Assembly: GCA_900319385.1 (NCBI GenBank) | Contig: ONOG01000009.1 | Location: forward strand, 1-64,000 | Origin: an uncultured Prevotellaceae bacterium | Lineage (GTDB): Bacteria > Bacteroidota > Bacteroidia > Bacteroidales > Bacteroidaceae | Length of the DNA stretch: 64,000 nucleotides | Direction: 5' to 3' | Part shown: positions 45,316-55,192 of the stretch, piece after piece | Numbering within the stretch: position 1 is the stretch's first letter | Layout of the letters: each line of letters opens with the position of its first letter | Notes under the pieces: model-generated | Told to the model about the DNA's origin: nothing | Databases searched by the model: none | The model's input: the letters and a program-made list of their open reading frames with translations, nothing else | Translations under genes and position numbers: made by a program

Positions 45316-46668
45316 TCACTTCAGCGTCCGAACGAGGAAGTCGGAAGCCAGACGCATGGCGTGGTAGAGGTTCTGCGTGAAACCATGGTCCTGACCATCG
45401 AGTTCGTAGTATTCTGAACCCTCCCATAGCTGATGGTAGCGCAGACCGTAGGTGTAGGGAGCGATGCGGTCGGCGGTGCCGTGGATGATGGCAGCAGGAC
45501 CGTGGTAGTGGGCTGCGGTTTCGTAGATGGGCAGACGGAAGGCAGTCTTGAGATACTCTTGGCCTAAGCACAGACGACCGCCAAACAGCGGAAGGGACTC
45601 TGGCGGGTTGAGCGGGTCGAACGACTGGCCGAAGATGGTGCCACGGATGCAGTCGTCGCGCAGCGTGGCGGCTGGTGCCAACAGCACGACACAGCTCAGC
45701 GGCGATGCCTCCCCTTCCCCAGCCTCCTCGCTCAGTTGACCTGCGAGCATCGAACTGACGACACCTCCCATCGAGTGACCCACAATGCCGATGCGGCTGA
45801 CGTAGCGCAGGTCGCGTACGTATTCATAAACCCTGTGAGCATCGGCTATTTCATTGGGGACCGTCATTTGCTGAAACTCACCCTCGCTCTGTCCGTGTCC
45901 GTTGAAGTCGAAACGGATGCTGGCGATGCCGTGGCGGCAAAGCGAATCAGCGATGAGGTCGAACATCAGTACTTCCTTGCTGCCTCCGAATCCGTGGCAG
46001 AGAATGACCATCGGACACTGCTGGCCAGGCTGCAAGTCGGGGCGTTGGATGAGAGCCGAAAGACGGCCATGATGCCCGTCAATGTTCACATTCTCCCGAA
46101 CCGAACGCAGCTCAAATGTATCGAGAATCCGTTCGTAGAGCGTCTTTTCCAGTTTGTCGCTGAGGACGGTCGAGAGAACAACTTTGCCGTCGGGATCGAG
46201 CAGCACCATCGACGGAATCCACTTGACACCGTAGTCGGCAGCCACCTGAGATTCGCGCATCGGCTTGAGATCGCCCAACTGAGTGTAGCGGATACCATAC
46301 TTGTCGATGGCACGTAGCCAAGCGTCTTTGTCGGTATCGAACGACACGCCGACGAACTCGACGCCGCTGGGCGCAAAGCGTTCGTACATGCGCTGCAAGT
46401 TGGGAAGGTCGCGACGGCAATCGGGACACCACGAGGCCCAGAAGTCGAGCACGGTGTAGTGTCCTTTCGAGAGTTTGCTAAGCGTCAGCTTCTTGCCATT
46501 CGGGGTGCGGAGAGTGAAGTCGGGCGCCGCAGTGCCCTGCTCGACGAGTTCGGTGGCGTACTTTGCATCGAGATCGTGCAGCATCTGGGCAGAAGCAGGG
46601 AAACACAAGACGAAGGCAGCTGTGAAGGCCGCAACGATAGGGCGGCAAAGGAAACATGGAAAAGACAT
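45316..46668 (-). CDS. Secreted thioredoxin-domain / alpha-beta hydrolase fusion
   Basis: 450 residues. Signal peptide (1-27, FPASA-QM), then a TlpA/AhpC-like thioredoxin domain (about 40-185) with active site ASWCPDCRR, then a serine esterase of the feruloyl/cinnamoyl esterase type (about 195-450): oxyanion CHGFGGSK, nucleophile GHSMGG, Asp in GTADRIAP and His in GQDHGFTQ. One exported chain thus has a redox domain and an ester-cleaving domain. An insert SEEAGEGEASPLS after the nucleophile helix is coded by a CT/GA-rich repeat (45701-45730). Substrates unknown. Confidence 0.88.
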   Translation of the reverse strand: MSFPCFLCRPIVAAFTAAFVLCFPASAQMLHDLDAKYATELVEQGTAAPDFTLRTPNGKKLTLSKLSKGHYTVLDFWASWCPDCRRDLPNLQRMYERFAPSGVEFVGVSFDTDKDAWLRAIDKYGIRYTQLGDLKPMRESQVAADYGVKWIPSMVLLDPDGKVVLSTVLSDKLEKTLYERILDTFELRSVRENVNIDGHHGRLSALIQRPDLQPGQQCPMVILCHGFGGSKEVLMFDLIADSLCRHGIASIRFDFNGHGQSEGEFQQMTVPNEIADAHRVYEYVRDLRYVSRIGIVGHSMGGVVSSMLAGQLSEEAGEGEASPLSCVVLLAPAATLRDDCIRGTIFGQSFDPLNPPESLPLFGGRLCLGQEYLKTAFRLPIYETAAHYHGPAAIIHGTADRIAPYTYGLRYHQLWEGSEYYELDGQDHGFTQNLYHAMRLASDFLVRTLK

Positions 46669-46721
46669 TTCTTTAAAATAAAAATAAAAAAATTAAAAAT
46701 TAAAGTTTCGGATGAATCAAA

Positions 46722-46866
46722 AACCACGAATTTCTCGAATGACACGAATAATCCTTTCTTTGTGTATGCTAATTCGTGTCATTTTTTATTGCAATTACTC
46801 GAATTTTTCCACTTGTATAGGCCCAAAAAGTAGGGATAATTCGTGTCATTCGAGAAATTCGTGGTT
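46722..46866. repeat. 33-bp inverted repeats of the CACGAAT family
   Basis: Left arm 46722-46754 and right arm 46834-46866 are complements at 32 of 33 positions (AACCACGAATTTCTCG... and reverse). The 79-base centre holds a further AATTCGTGTCATT copy. Outer flanks (TTTCGGA / TCCGAAA) extend the symmetry. Related units occur at 61266-61340. Confidence 0.85.
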
Positions 46867-46908
46867 ATCCTTGACTTCCGAAAGTTCTGTTAAAAATTAA
46901 AAATTAAC

Positions 46909-46952
46909 TGACCCCTTCCCTTGGGGTGGGTATGGGGAGGGGTCTGGAGGGG
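46909..46952. repeat. CT/GA-rich repeat after rarA
   Basis: GA-rich copy (CCCCTTCCCTTGGGGTGGG... GGGGAGGGGTCTGGAGG) of the family seen at 39118-39163, ending at the rarA stop. Confidence 0.65.
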
Positions 46953-46953
46953 C

Positions 46954-48288
46954 TTAGGAAGTGGGGCCAAACCGCTCGCCCCAGCACTGCTTCATGCGTT
47001 CCCACAGGCGTGCCTCGGCAGGGGTATGGGGCTGAGGATGCCAGAAGCGGGCGTCCTGAGCATCGTCGGGCAGGAACTGCTGCTGGACGAAGTGGTCGGG
47101 ATAGTCGTGGGCATACCTGTAGCCGTCGCTATAGCCGAGGTCCTTCATCAGCGACGTCGGTGCATTGCGCAAGTGGAGCGGCACAGGCAAGTCGCCCGTC
47201 TGCCGCACGTAGGCCAGAGCCGCGTCGATGCCCATATAGGCCGAGTTGCTCTTGGGAGAGGTCGCCACATAGACAGCCGCCTCAGCCAGGGGAATCCGTC
47301 CCTCGGGCATACCGATTTTCTGCACCGTGTCGAAGCAGGCGTTGGCCAGGAGCAGGGCGTTGGGATTCGCCAGCCCCACATCCTCTGCCGCACAGATGAC
47401 GATGCGACGGGCGATGAACACGGGATCCTCGCCAGCCTCAATCATACGAGCCAGATAGTAGAGGGCAGCGTCGGGGTCGCTGCCGCGCATACTCTTGATG
47501 AAAGCCGAGATGATGTCGTAGTGCATCTCGCCATCCTTGTCGTACGCCAGAAAACCACCCCCGTTCCCTCCCGATGAGGGGTGACTCAGGCAGTCTTCCA
47601 CCCACTTGTCGGTAATCACATATTCTTCCGTCCCGTCCCCATGTTCTTGACTGGGGTCGGGCGAAGAGGTCACCAGTTCGAGGATGTTGAGCAGCTTGCG
47701 GGCATCGCCACCGCTCTGACGGAGCAGAGCCCCGTACTCGGCAATGCGGATATGCTTCTTTTTCAGTTCAACATCCTGAGCAATCGCACGGTCGAGCAGG
47801 TGCAGCAGGTCGTCCTTCCCGAGCGAGTTGAGCACATAGACCTGGCAACGGCTGAGCAGCGGACGGATGACCTCGAACGAAGGATTCTCCGTCGTCGCTC
47901 CGATGAGCGTAATCGTGCCATGCTCCACGGCGCCCAGCAGCGAGTCCTGCTGCGACTTCGAGAAACGGTGTATTTCGTCGATGAAAAGAATCGGATTGCC
48001 GTTCTTGGCAAAGAGACCAGCCTGCATCTTCGCCCGTTCGATCACCTCGCGCACCTCCTTCACCCCGCTCGTCACCGCCGACAGCGTGAAGAAGGGCACC
48101 TCCAGCGTGCGGGCAATGATGTTTGCCAGCGTCGTCTTCCCCACCCCGGGCGGCCCCCACAGGATGAACGAAGCGACGCGGCGCTGCTCAATCATGCGCC
48201 GAATCACAGCCCCCTCGCCCACGAGGTGCTGCTGCCCGATGTAGTCGTCCAAAGTCTGCGGACGCATTCTTTCTGCTAATGGTTGCAT
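46954..48288 (-). CDS. rarA: Replication-associated recombination protein RarA (MgsA-type AAA ATPase)
   Basis: 444-residue clamp-loader-like ATPase that acts at stalled forks. Walker A GPPGVGKTTLANII, Walker B LFIDEIHRFSK, sensor TIGATTENPSFEV, and the C-terminal tetramer region with DIISAFIKSMRGSDPDAALYYLARM. A Gly/Ser-rich insert (SHPSSGGNGGGF) before AYDKDGEMHYD is coded by a CT/GA-rich repeat (47551-47590), and a second less certain insert (SPDPSQEHGDG) lies 25 residues before. Its leader carries thirteen 7-base repeats. Confidence 0.94.
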   Translation of the reverse strand: MQPLAERMRPQTLDDYIGQQHLVGEGAVIRRMIEQRRVASFILWGPPGVGKTTLANIIARTLEVPFFTLSAVTSGVKEVREVIERAKMQAGLFAKNGNPILFIDEIHRFSKSQQDSLLGAVEHGTITLIGATTENPSFEVIRPLLSRCQVYVLNSLGKDDLLHLLDRAIAQDVELKKKHIRIAEYGALLRQSGGDARKLLNILELVTSSPDPSQEHGDGTEEYVITDKWVEDCLSHPSSGGNGGGFLAYDKDGEMHYDIISAFIKSMRGSDPDAALYYLARMIEAGEDPVFIARRIVICAAEDVGLANPNALLLANACFDTVQKIGMPEGRIPLAEAAVYVATSPKSNSAYMGIDAALAYVRQTGDLPVPLHLRNAPTSLMKDLGYSDGYRYAHDYPDHFVQQQFLPDDAQDARFWHPQPHTPAEARLWERMKQCWGERFGPTS

Positions 48289-48293
48289 AGAAA

Positions 48294-48384
48294 AAAAGTG
48301 AAAAGTGAAAAATTAAAAGTGAAAAATTAAAAGTGAAAAATTAAAAGTGAAAAATTAAAAGTGAAAAATTAAAAATTAAAAATT
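48294..48384. repeat. Thirteen tandem 7-base units in the rarA leader
   Basis: AAAAGTG and AAAAATT units alternate for 91 bases with no break in the 7-base phase, directly before the rarA start codon and within its transcribed leader. Confidence 0.9.
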
Positions 48385-48397
48385 CAGAACCGACATG

Positions 48398-48429
48398 CAA
48401 AGTTATCAAAAAAAGTTCTTCAACCCAAA
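48398..48429 (-). promoter_or_regulatory. rarA promoter
   Basis: Minus strand TTTG (48426-48429), 20-base spacer, TAACTTTG (48398-48405). Confidence 0.8.
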
Positions 48430-48757
48430 AGAAAGCGGCAAAAGTTCGGTTAACACCCCTCGTTTGCCCGCCACGGCAAAGCACAAACAAGTTTACTTCT
48501 GCCCATTTCGCCGAACGCCCCCTTCGCCTGGCAAGCAGGGGTCGCGTCCGGACGGCACAAAAACAGTTCGGTTTCAGGGATGATCGTGCATCTATCATAG
48601 AATTCTGATGACCCTCTGATGGGAAATCCGTGCGCGGGGCGAGGTGGGCTGCGAAACTGTTCTCTTTTCCATCAAAAAAAAGGCGGAACGATGACGGCGG
48701 TGTGGAAAACAATTTGTATATTTGCAAATCTCTTTACAGGATTACACTCGGCTCATC
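48430..48757. other. Divergent intergenic region rarA / addA-like
   Basis: No gene. A -7 box TATATTTG at 48717-48724 (plus strand) is the likely start signal of the helicase-nuclease operon; no good -33 box. Nothing else seen. Confidence 0.5.
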
Positions 48758-51700
48758 ATGACGAACTCTGGTATGGCTTCACGGCCCCTAATGATTTACA
48801 AGGCTTCGGCTGGCAGCGGAAAGACGTTCCGACTGGCGGTCGAATATATCAAACTGCTGATCGAGAACCCCAAGTCGTATGGCAACATCCTGGCTGTGAC
48901 TTTCACCAATAAGGCGACGGCGGAGATGAAACTGCGCATCCTCAGCCAGCTGTACGGCATCGGGCACGACTTGCGTTCGAGCGACGGCTATCTCAAGGCT
49001 ATCCAGGCGGACGAGCGCATCGGCAGCCTGAACCTGAGCGACGAGGAGTTGCGGCGACGTGCGGGCGTGGCTCTGTCGCTGATGATGCACGACTACAGCC
49101 GTTTCCGCATCGAGACGATCGACAGCTTTTTCCAGGGCATCATGCGGCAACTGGCTCACGAGTTGCGGCTGACGAACAACTTGCGCGTCGATCTGAACAA
49201 CGGGGAGGTGCTGGAGGAGGCCGTGAAAGAACTGTTCAACTCGCTGGCCGACGACAAGGAACTGCTACAGTCGGTGCTCCGGCTGGTGGAGGAGAAGATG
49301 GACGACGGCAAGAACTGGAACATGACCAGGGAGGTGATAGAATTCGGTATGAACATCTTCAACGAGAAGTTCCTCACCAACAAGCACCAGGGGCGTATCA
49401 CCACGCGTGAGGATGTGGAGCAGTTCAAGATTGAAATCTACCGTTGCAAAACAGCCACGCTGCAGCAGTTGCAACAGTTGGGACGGGAATTCCTCGCTGT
49501 GTGCAGCCGCGAAGGCATAGACGCCAGCTGGCTGAGAGGTGGTCGCGGCAACAGCGGCATCTATCCGTTCTTCGAAAAGACGGCTGCCGAGAACGGCTTG
49601 CCAAATATTTCCACCTCCATCCGCAGTTTCCTGGAATCTGCCTCGGCATGGCCTTCACCGAAGCATCCCGAGGTGGAGCCTGTGGCCGAGGGCGTCCTGC
49701 TGCCCTTGCTCCGACAGGTGGTTGACCTGCGCTACCGGCTCAACACCATCGAGTGCACTCGTACGCACATCGGCCAGCTCATGCTCATCAATACGATTGA
49801 CGCGAAGGTGCGTCAACTGAACACCGAGGAGAACCGTTTCCTGCTGGCCGACACGGCTTACATCCTTTGGCGGCTCATCAAGGGACAAGATATTCCATTC
49901 ATCTACGAAAAGGCGGGTGTACGTTTCACTCACATCATGATTGACGAGTTTCAGGACACGTCGGCCCTGCAATGGCGGATTTTCGTTCCGCTGCTGCTCA
50001 ACAGTATGGCTACGAGCAGCCGCTGCCTCATCGTGGGCGACGTGAAGCAAAGCATCTACCGCTGGCGAAACGGCGACTGGGAAATCCTGAACGGCATCGA
50101 GCATGACGAACTATTCGGACCGCTCGTCGAAAGCAGGGCGATGAAGGACAACTTCCGAAGCAGCGAACGGGTCGTCCGTTTCAACAACGAGTTTTTCAGC
50201 AATGCCGCCCTCGCCCTGCAGGATCTCTACAGGCAGAACACGGGTGCGGCGACGACCCTCATTGCTGATGCCTACCAAGATGTAGAGCAGCACCATCGCC
50301 CCGAAAACGAGGGCAAAGGTTACGTGCACGTAGAGTTCATCGACAAACCTGACGAGGGCGAAGCACCCGTCGACCCCATGCTTCAACGCATTGTCGAGAA
50401 TGTACGGACGCTGCGCGAACATGGTGTGCAGCCGCGCGACATCTGCATCCTCGTACGAACGAGGAATGAGATTCCCGACATCTGCGCCACTTTTGCCGAA
50501 CAGATGCCCGACATCAGCATCGTCAGCGACGAGGCGTTCCGCCTCGACAGTTCGCCAGCCGTCAACTTCATCATCCTCTGCCTGCGACTGATCGACGATC
50601 CTCAGAACCGTTTCCTGCTCGCGATGCTCGTACAGCAGTACGAGTTAAAAGTGAAAAGTGAAAAGTCAAAAGTGAATAGTGAAAAGTTAAAAGTTAAAAT
50701 GCCTGACGGATGCAGGGCTGCTGCGGAGGATACCGACTCGCTCTTCCTGCTCGACGAGGTGCAACTGCGTCAACGGCTGCCCGAAGCCTTTGTCCAAGCA
50801 GAGGACTCACTGCCCATGGTGCCGCTCTACGAACTGACTGAACAGATATATGATATGTTCTCGCTTCAGGAAATTGCAGGTCAGGACTCTTACCTTTTCA
50901 GTTTCTTCGACCAGCTGATGCTGTACCTCGCCGACCGTCCTTCCGACCTCGAACGCTTCCTCCAATATTGGGACGAAAAGTTGAGCGGTGTCACCATTCC
51001 CATAGGCGAAATCGAGGGCATCCGCATTCTCAGCATTCACAAGTCCAAGGGTTTGGAGTTCGGCAGCGTCATCATGCCCTGCGACTGGCGCTTCGTCGTG
51101 AGAGGACACAATCCGCTCATGTGGTGCCAGCCCACCACTGCCCCCTTCAACCACATCGACCTCCTGCCCATCGACATGAATGGTCAGAGCCGCGACTCTT
51201 ACTTTACGGAAGACTACAAAGAGGAAAAACTGAAGACCTATGTCGATAACCTCAACCTCATGTACGTGGCATTCACACGTGCCAAGGACAACCTCATCAT
51301 CCTGGCCGATCGGTATTCTACGCCCAAAGACAGGTCGGACAAGTCGGACAGTTCCAACGAGCAGGCCAACTATGTGCTCGACGTCAGTCTGCCCCGCCTG
51401 CTGATGACCGACGAAGGCGATGGAAAGAGTTTCAGCTGGGGAGACGTTGTGCCAAGCAAGGAATCCCTCTTGACGGAACCCACAAAAGATGGCGGCCTGT
51501 CCGCTGCTGCCGACCCGCCCAACGTGCTCACCGTCCATCCCAAACCCGAACCTACGCACTTCGTCACCCAGCACGTCGAAGCGACGTTCCGCCAGTCGAA
51601 CCGTGCCACAGAGTTTGCCCAGGGCGATGACGATGAGGAGGTCAATGCACAGCGCCGCTACGTCAGCGAGGGTGTCCTGTTCCATCAGCTGCTCTCCATG

Positions 51701-52096
51701 CTGCGCACGTCCGACGACTTGCCCTCAGCCTTGCAGCGAATGGACTTCGAAGGCTATTTCAGCAACCTGCTCATCCGCCGGCAGGTGGAGCAGATGGCGC
51801 AGAAGGCACTGAGCCATCCCGAGGCATCCGCTTGGTTCGACCCGCATTGGCAGGTCATCAACGAATCGACGATTCTCTACCGCGACGCCGACGGCATCGT
51901 GCAGCAGCGACGTCCCGACCGCGTCGTGACCGACGGTCAACGCACCATCGTCGTCGATTACAAGACTGGTCGCCCACATCCCCAGCATCAGGAACAGGTG
52001 GCTTTCTATGTCGATAAACTCCGCGAAATGGGCTATCCCGAGGTGTGTGGCTACGTTTGGTACATCCGCCACGGCAACATCGTGCCCGTCGGATGA
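48758..52096 (+). CDS. AddA/RecB-like ATP-dependent helicase-nuclease
   Basis: 1112 residues from the ATG at 48758, chosen because it lies after the predicted transcript start; a later ATG at 48776 is also possible. UvrD-type motifs: KASAGSGKTFRL (I), VTFTNKATAEMKLR (Ia), IMIDEFQDTSALQW (II), GDVKQSIYRWR (III), LSIHKSKGLEF (V), YVAFTRAKDNL (VI). A C-terminal RecB-type nuclease has RPDRVV...TIVVDYKTG and GYVWYI. Pairs with the AddB-like gene downstream to resect double-strand breaks. Seven 7-base units (50647-50695) code a Lys/Ser/Val-rich insert (LKVKSEKSKVNSEKLKVK) between the helicase lobes. Confidence 0.92.
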   Translation: MTNSGMASRPLMIYKASAGSGKTFRLAVEYIKLLIENPKSYGNILAVTFTNKATAEMKLRILSQLYGIGHDLRSSDGYLKAIQADERIGSLNLSDEELRRRAGVALSLMMHDYSRFRIETIDSFFQGIMRQLAHELRLTNNLRVDLNNGEVLEEAVKELFNSLADDKELLQSVLRLVEEKMDDGKNWNMTREVIEFGMNIFNEKFLTNKHQGRITTREDVEQFKIEIYRCKTATLQQLQQLGREFLAVCSREGIDASWLRGGRGNSGIYPFFEKTAAENGLPNISTSIRSFLESASAWPSPKHPEVEPVAEGVLLPLLRQVVDLRYRLNTIECTRTHIGQLMLINTIDAKVRQLNTEENRFLLADTAYILWRLIKGQDIPFIYEKAGVRFTHIMIDEFQDTSALQWRIFVPLLLNSMATSSRCLIVGDVKQSIYRWRNGDWEILNGIEHDELFGPLVESRAMKDNFRSSERVVRFNNEFFSNAALALQDLYRQNTGAATTLIADAYQDVEQHHRPENEGKGYVHVEFIDKPDEGEAPVDPMLQRIVENVRTLREHGVQPRDICILVRTRNEIPDICATFAEQMPDISIVSDEAFRLDSSPAVNFIILCLRLIDDPQNRFLLAMLVQQYELKVKSEKSKVNSEKLKVKMPDGCRAAAEDTDSLFLLDEVQLRQRLPEAFVQAEDSLPMVPLYELTEQIYDMFSLQEIAGQDSYLFSFFDQLMLYLADRPSDLERFLQYWDEKLSGVTIPIGEIEGIRILSIHKSKGLEFGSVIMPCDWRFVVRGHNPLMWCQPTTAPFNHIDLLPIDMNGQSRDSYFTEDYKEEKLKTYVDNLNLMYVAFTRAKDNLIILADRYSTPKDRSDKSDSSNEQANYVLDVSLPRLLMTDEGDGKSFSWGDVVPSKESLLTEPTKDGGLSAAADPPNVLTVHPKPEPTHFVTQHVEATFRQSNRATEFAQGDDDEEVNAQRRYVSEGVLFHQLLSMLRTSDDLPSALQRMDFEGYFSNLLIRRQVEQMAQKALSHPEASAWFDPHWQVINESTILYRDADGIVQQRRPDRVVTDGQRTIVVDYKTGRPHPQHQEQVAFYVDKLREMGYPEVCGYVWYIRHGNIVPVG

Positions 52097-52225
52097 ATGT
52101 TTCCAAGGTTAATTATACTTTGAAGTTTGAAGTTTGAAATTTGAAGTTTGAAGTTTCACCAAACAACTCGTCAACTTGTCAACTTGTTAACTCGTTAACT
52201 TTACGATTTTAAGTACACAATTATA
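52097..52225. repeat. Tandem 7- and 8-base repeats between the two nuclease genes
   Basis: Five TTTGAAG-type 7-base units (52119-52153) followed by four AACTCGTC/AACTTGTT 8-base units (52165-52196). The same 8-base unit is found inside rimO. Confidence 0.9.
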
Positions 52226-55192
52226 ATGCAGACATTCCTCCAAATCGTTGCAGGAGATATCTACCGCCGCTTCGACGGCCATTTCGAACGCGTGACCATA
52301 GTGTTTCCGAACAAACGTGCCAGCCTGTTCTTCAACCAACACCTGGCCGACCTGTCCGACCGACCGTTGTGGGCACCGCGCTACGTCACCATCAGCGAAT
52401 TGTTTCAGTCGTTCTCGCAGCTCACCGTGGCCGACCCCATCCAGCTCGTCTGTATGCTCTTCCAAGCCTATCAGCAGACAACGGGCGGCCAGACAGACGA
52501 GACGCTCGACCAGTTCTGGTCGTGGGGCGAACTGATGCTGTCCGACTTTCAGGACATCGACAACAACAGAGTCGATGCCAGCCAACTGTTCACCAACATC
52601 TCGGACCTCGACGACCTCACACGAATCGACTACCTGAGCGAGGAGCAAATTGAGGCTATCCAACAGTTTTTCCCCAACTTCCACGAATCGACCGAACTGC
52701 AGGAGCGTTTCTTCAGCATCTGGAAACTCCTGCTACCCACCTACCAACGTTTTCGTGCCATGCTCCTCGAACAGGGCATTGCCTACGAAGGAATGATGAA
52801 GAGGGAAGTGATCGAGAGTCACTCCGTGTCGGCAGCCGCCTCTGGTTCGTCGGTGTTCTGTTTCGTCGGCTTCAACGTGCTGAACGAAACGGAACGCAGC
52901 CTGTTCCGACAGTTGCGACAGGAAGCCGAAACTCTCTTCTACTGGGACTACGACCAGCTGTACGTCAACCCTAAAGCTCCCTCAACCACCCCCTTCGAAG
53001 CCGGCCGCTTCATCGAGCAGAACATCCGCGACTTCGGCAACGACCTGCCCGAACCCGATATCTACGACAACTTCACCCGTCCCAAGCAAATCCACTTCAT
53101 CGCCTCGCCTACCGAAAATGCACAGACCCGCCACGCCGGCAGTCTGCTGCAAGAACTCAAACGTGAAGCGGACGCTGCACTGGGCACTTCACATTCATCG
53201 CTTCACGCTCCAACCGACACCGCCGTCGTCCTCTGCAACGAAGCAATGCTCCAACCCATGCTCCACGCCATTCCACAGGGCACGGAGGTGAACATCACGA
53301 TGGGTTTCCCACTGGCGGGCACCCCCATCAGCAGCCTGCTCCTCACCCTGCTCGACCTTCAGCTACACGGACTGGCGCAAAAGGGACGTTCAGCCGAGGC
53401 ATCCGTCTGGCGCTACAGCTACGTTGCAGCCGTACTCAAACATCCCTACACCCTGCTGATGACAGGCGAAGCAGGCACCACACTGCTCAGCCACCTGCGC
53501 ACAGCTCATATCTTCTACCCCACCCATCAGCAACTGGCAGTCCACGACTACCTCCAGACCGTCTTCACACCCTGCCAGAACGTCGGCGAACTGCTCACGT
53601 GGCTGCTCAGCCTTGTCGAGCAGATTGGGCGTAACATGAAGGACGAGCCGCTCGGCACGGAAAGCGTGTTCGACGCCTACACCCTGCTCAGCCGTCTCCA
53701 GCGCATCCACGAACAAGGATTGCTCAACATCATGCCCATCACCCTTCAGCGGCTCATCCTGCAAATCATCAAAGCCAAGACAATTCCCTTCCATGGCGAA
53801 CCGGCTGTCGGCCTGCAGGTGATGGGTATCCTCGAAACGCGCAACCTCGACTTCCGCAACGTGCTCATGCTCTCGGTCGGCGAAGGCAACCTGCCGCAGC
53901 AGACCAATCCCACGTCGTTCATTCCCTACAACCTGCGCGAAGCCTACGGCATGACCACCATCGAGCGAAAGACCAGCCTCGCAGCCTACTACTTCTACCG
54001 TCTGCTCCAACGCGCCGAAAACATCTGGCTCTACTACAACAATTCGACCGAAGGCACAGCCAAAGGCGAAATGTCGCGCTTCATGATGCAGCTGCTCACC
54101 GACCCGCGTTTCGCCCACATCCAACAACACCTCATCACAGCCGAATACACGCCACAGACCCCCATCAAGTATGAAGTCGCCAAAACACCGGAACTGCTGG
54201 AACGAATGCACACTCGCTTCTCCTCGCCCAGCATCCTCTCACCCTCGGCACTGAACTCCTATCTCGACTGTCCCCTGCAGTTCTATCTTCACTACATCGG
54301 CCGTCTCTATTCAGACGACGAAATCACCGAGGAGGTAGGGAACGACCTCTTCGGCACCATCTTCCACTACTGCATGGAGCACATCTACAAGCACCGCCTC
54401 GGTCTCGGACGCGAAATCCTGACGCACGAACTGTACGCCATGGCCGAAGACACGGAGCAAATCCGAAAGCTCGTCGATGAAGCCTTCAACGTTGAATTTT
54501 TCAAACGGCCCGACAGCGAGAAGCACCATCAGCCCAACTACAACGGCGAACAGATACTCAACCGCGAAGTCCTCGTGCGCTACGTTGCCGACCAGCTCCG
54601 TTTCGACGCTCAACTTTGCCCCATGCAAGTGCTCGGCACGGAGCAGCACGTCGAACTGCCACTGCAACAACCCCTCGATTCTTCTGTTCCTCAACCTGCC
54701 GACATCCTGCTGGGCGGCACCATCGACCGCATCGACCTCGTCACCCTCGACGGCCAGCGACAGCTGCGCATCGTCGACTACAAGACCAGTAACAAGGAAC
54801 AGAACTCTAACGATGTCGCCGCACTGTTCGCAGAGGAAAGCAACAAGCGCTCGCACCACATCCTCCAGGCATTCTATTATGCCGACATCTACACCACCCT
54901 CCATCCCGACCACCCCGTGGCCCCCTCTCTGATGTATGTCAAGCTGGCCCGTAGCAAAGCCACACCGAATTTGAAGGACAGCGTCGTCACGCTCGGTTCG
55001 AAGAAGAATAATAATCAAATCTTCGTCACCGACTTTGCCTCACAATGCAAGGAGGACTACCACAATCTGCTCACGGACGTCATCCGGCAAATGTTCGATC
55101 CCGACATCCCATTTACGCAGGCTAAGGACGACAACCCCTGCCAATGGTGCGACTATGCACAGCTGTGCGGACGCATGAAAAGTGAAAAGTGA
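52226..55192 (+). CDS. AddB-like PD-(D/E)XK nuclease with iron-sulfur cysteines
   Basis: 988 residues. N-terminal FPNKRASLFFNQHLADL replaces a helicase P-loop, as in AddB-type subunits that lost ATPase activity. The C-terminal nuclease domain starts with SPSALNSYLDCPLQFYLHYI and contains GGTIDRIDLV and LRIVDYKTSNK; the first Cys plus NPCQWCDYAQLC give the four Cys of a 4Fe-4S staple. Second gene of the operon. The last codons (KSEK and stop) lie in AAAAGTG repeats, so the end of the protein has been set by the repeat. A GTGAAGCG...CGCTTCACG pair inside the gene (about 53163-53205) is a further possible insertion. Confidence 0.88.
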   Translation: MQTFLQIVAGDIYRRFDGHFERVTIVFPNKRASLFFNQHLADLSDRPLWAPRYVTISELFQSFSQLTVADPIQLVCMLFQAYQQTTGGQTDETLDQFWSWGELMLSDFQDIDNNRVDASQLFTNISDLDDLTRIDYLSEEQIEAIQQFFPNFHESTELQERFFSIWKLLLPTYQRFRAMLLEQGIAYEGMMKREVIESHSVSAAASGSSVFCFVGFNVLNETERSLFRQLRQEAETLFYWDYDQLYVNPKAPSTTPFEAGRFIEQNIRDFGNDLPEPDIYDNFTRPKQIHFIASPTENAQTRHAGSLLQELKREADAALGTSHSSLHAPTDTAVVLCNEAMLQPMLHAIPQGTEVNITMGFPLAGTPISSLLLTLLDLQLHGLAQKGRSAEASVWRYSYVAAVLKHPYTLLMTGEAGTTLLSHLRTAHIFYPTHQQLAVHDYLQTVFTPCQNVGELLTWLLSLVEQIGRNMKDEPLGTESVFDAYTLLSRLQRIHEQGLLNIMPITLQRLILQIIKAKTIPFHGEPAVGLQVMGILETRNLDFRNVLMLSVGEGNLPQQTNPTSFIPYNLREAYGMTTIERKTSLAAYYFYRLLQRAENIWLYYNNSTEGTAKGEMSRFMMQLLTDPRFAHIQQHLITAEYTPQTPIKYEVAKTPELLERMHTRFSSPSILSPSALNSYLDCPLQFYLHYIGRLYSDDEITEEVGNDLFGTIFHYCMEHIYKHRLGLGREILTHELYAMAEDTEQIRKLVDEAFNVEFFKRPDSEKHHQPNYNGEQILNREVLVRYVADQLRFDAQLCPMQVLGTEQHVELPLQQPLDSSVPQPADILLGGTIDRIDLVTLDGQRQLRIVDYKTSNKEQNSNDVAALFAEESNKRSHHILQAFYYADIYTTLHPDHPVAPSLMYVKLARSKATPNLKDSVVTLGSKKNNNQIFVTDFASQCKEDYHNLLTDVIRQMFDPDIPFTQAKDDNPCQWCDYAQLCGRMKSEK

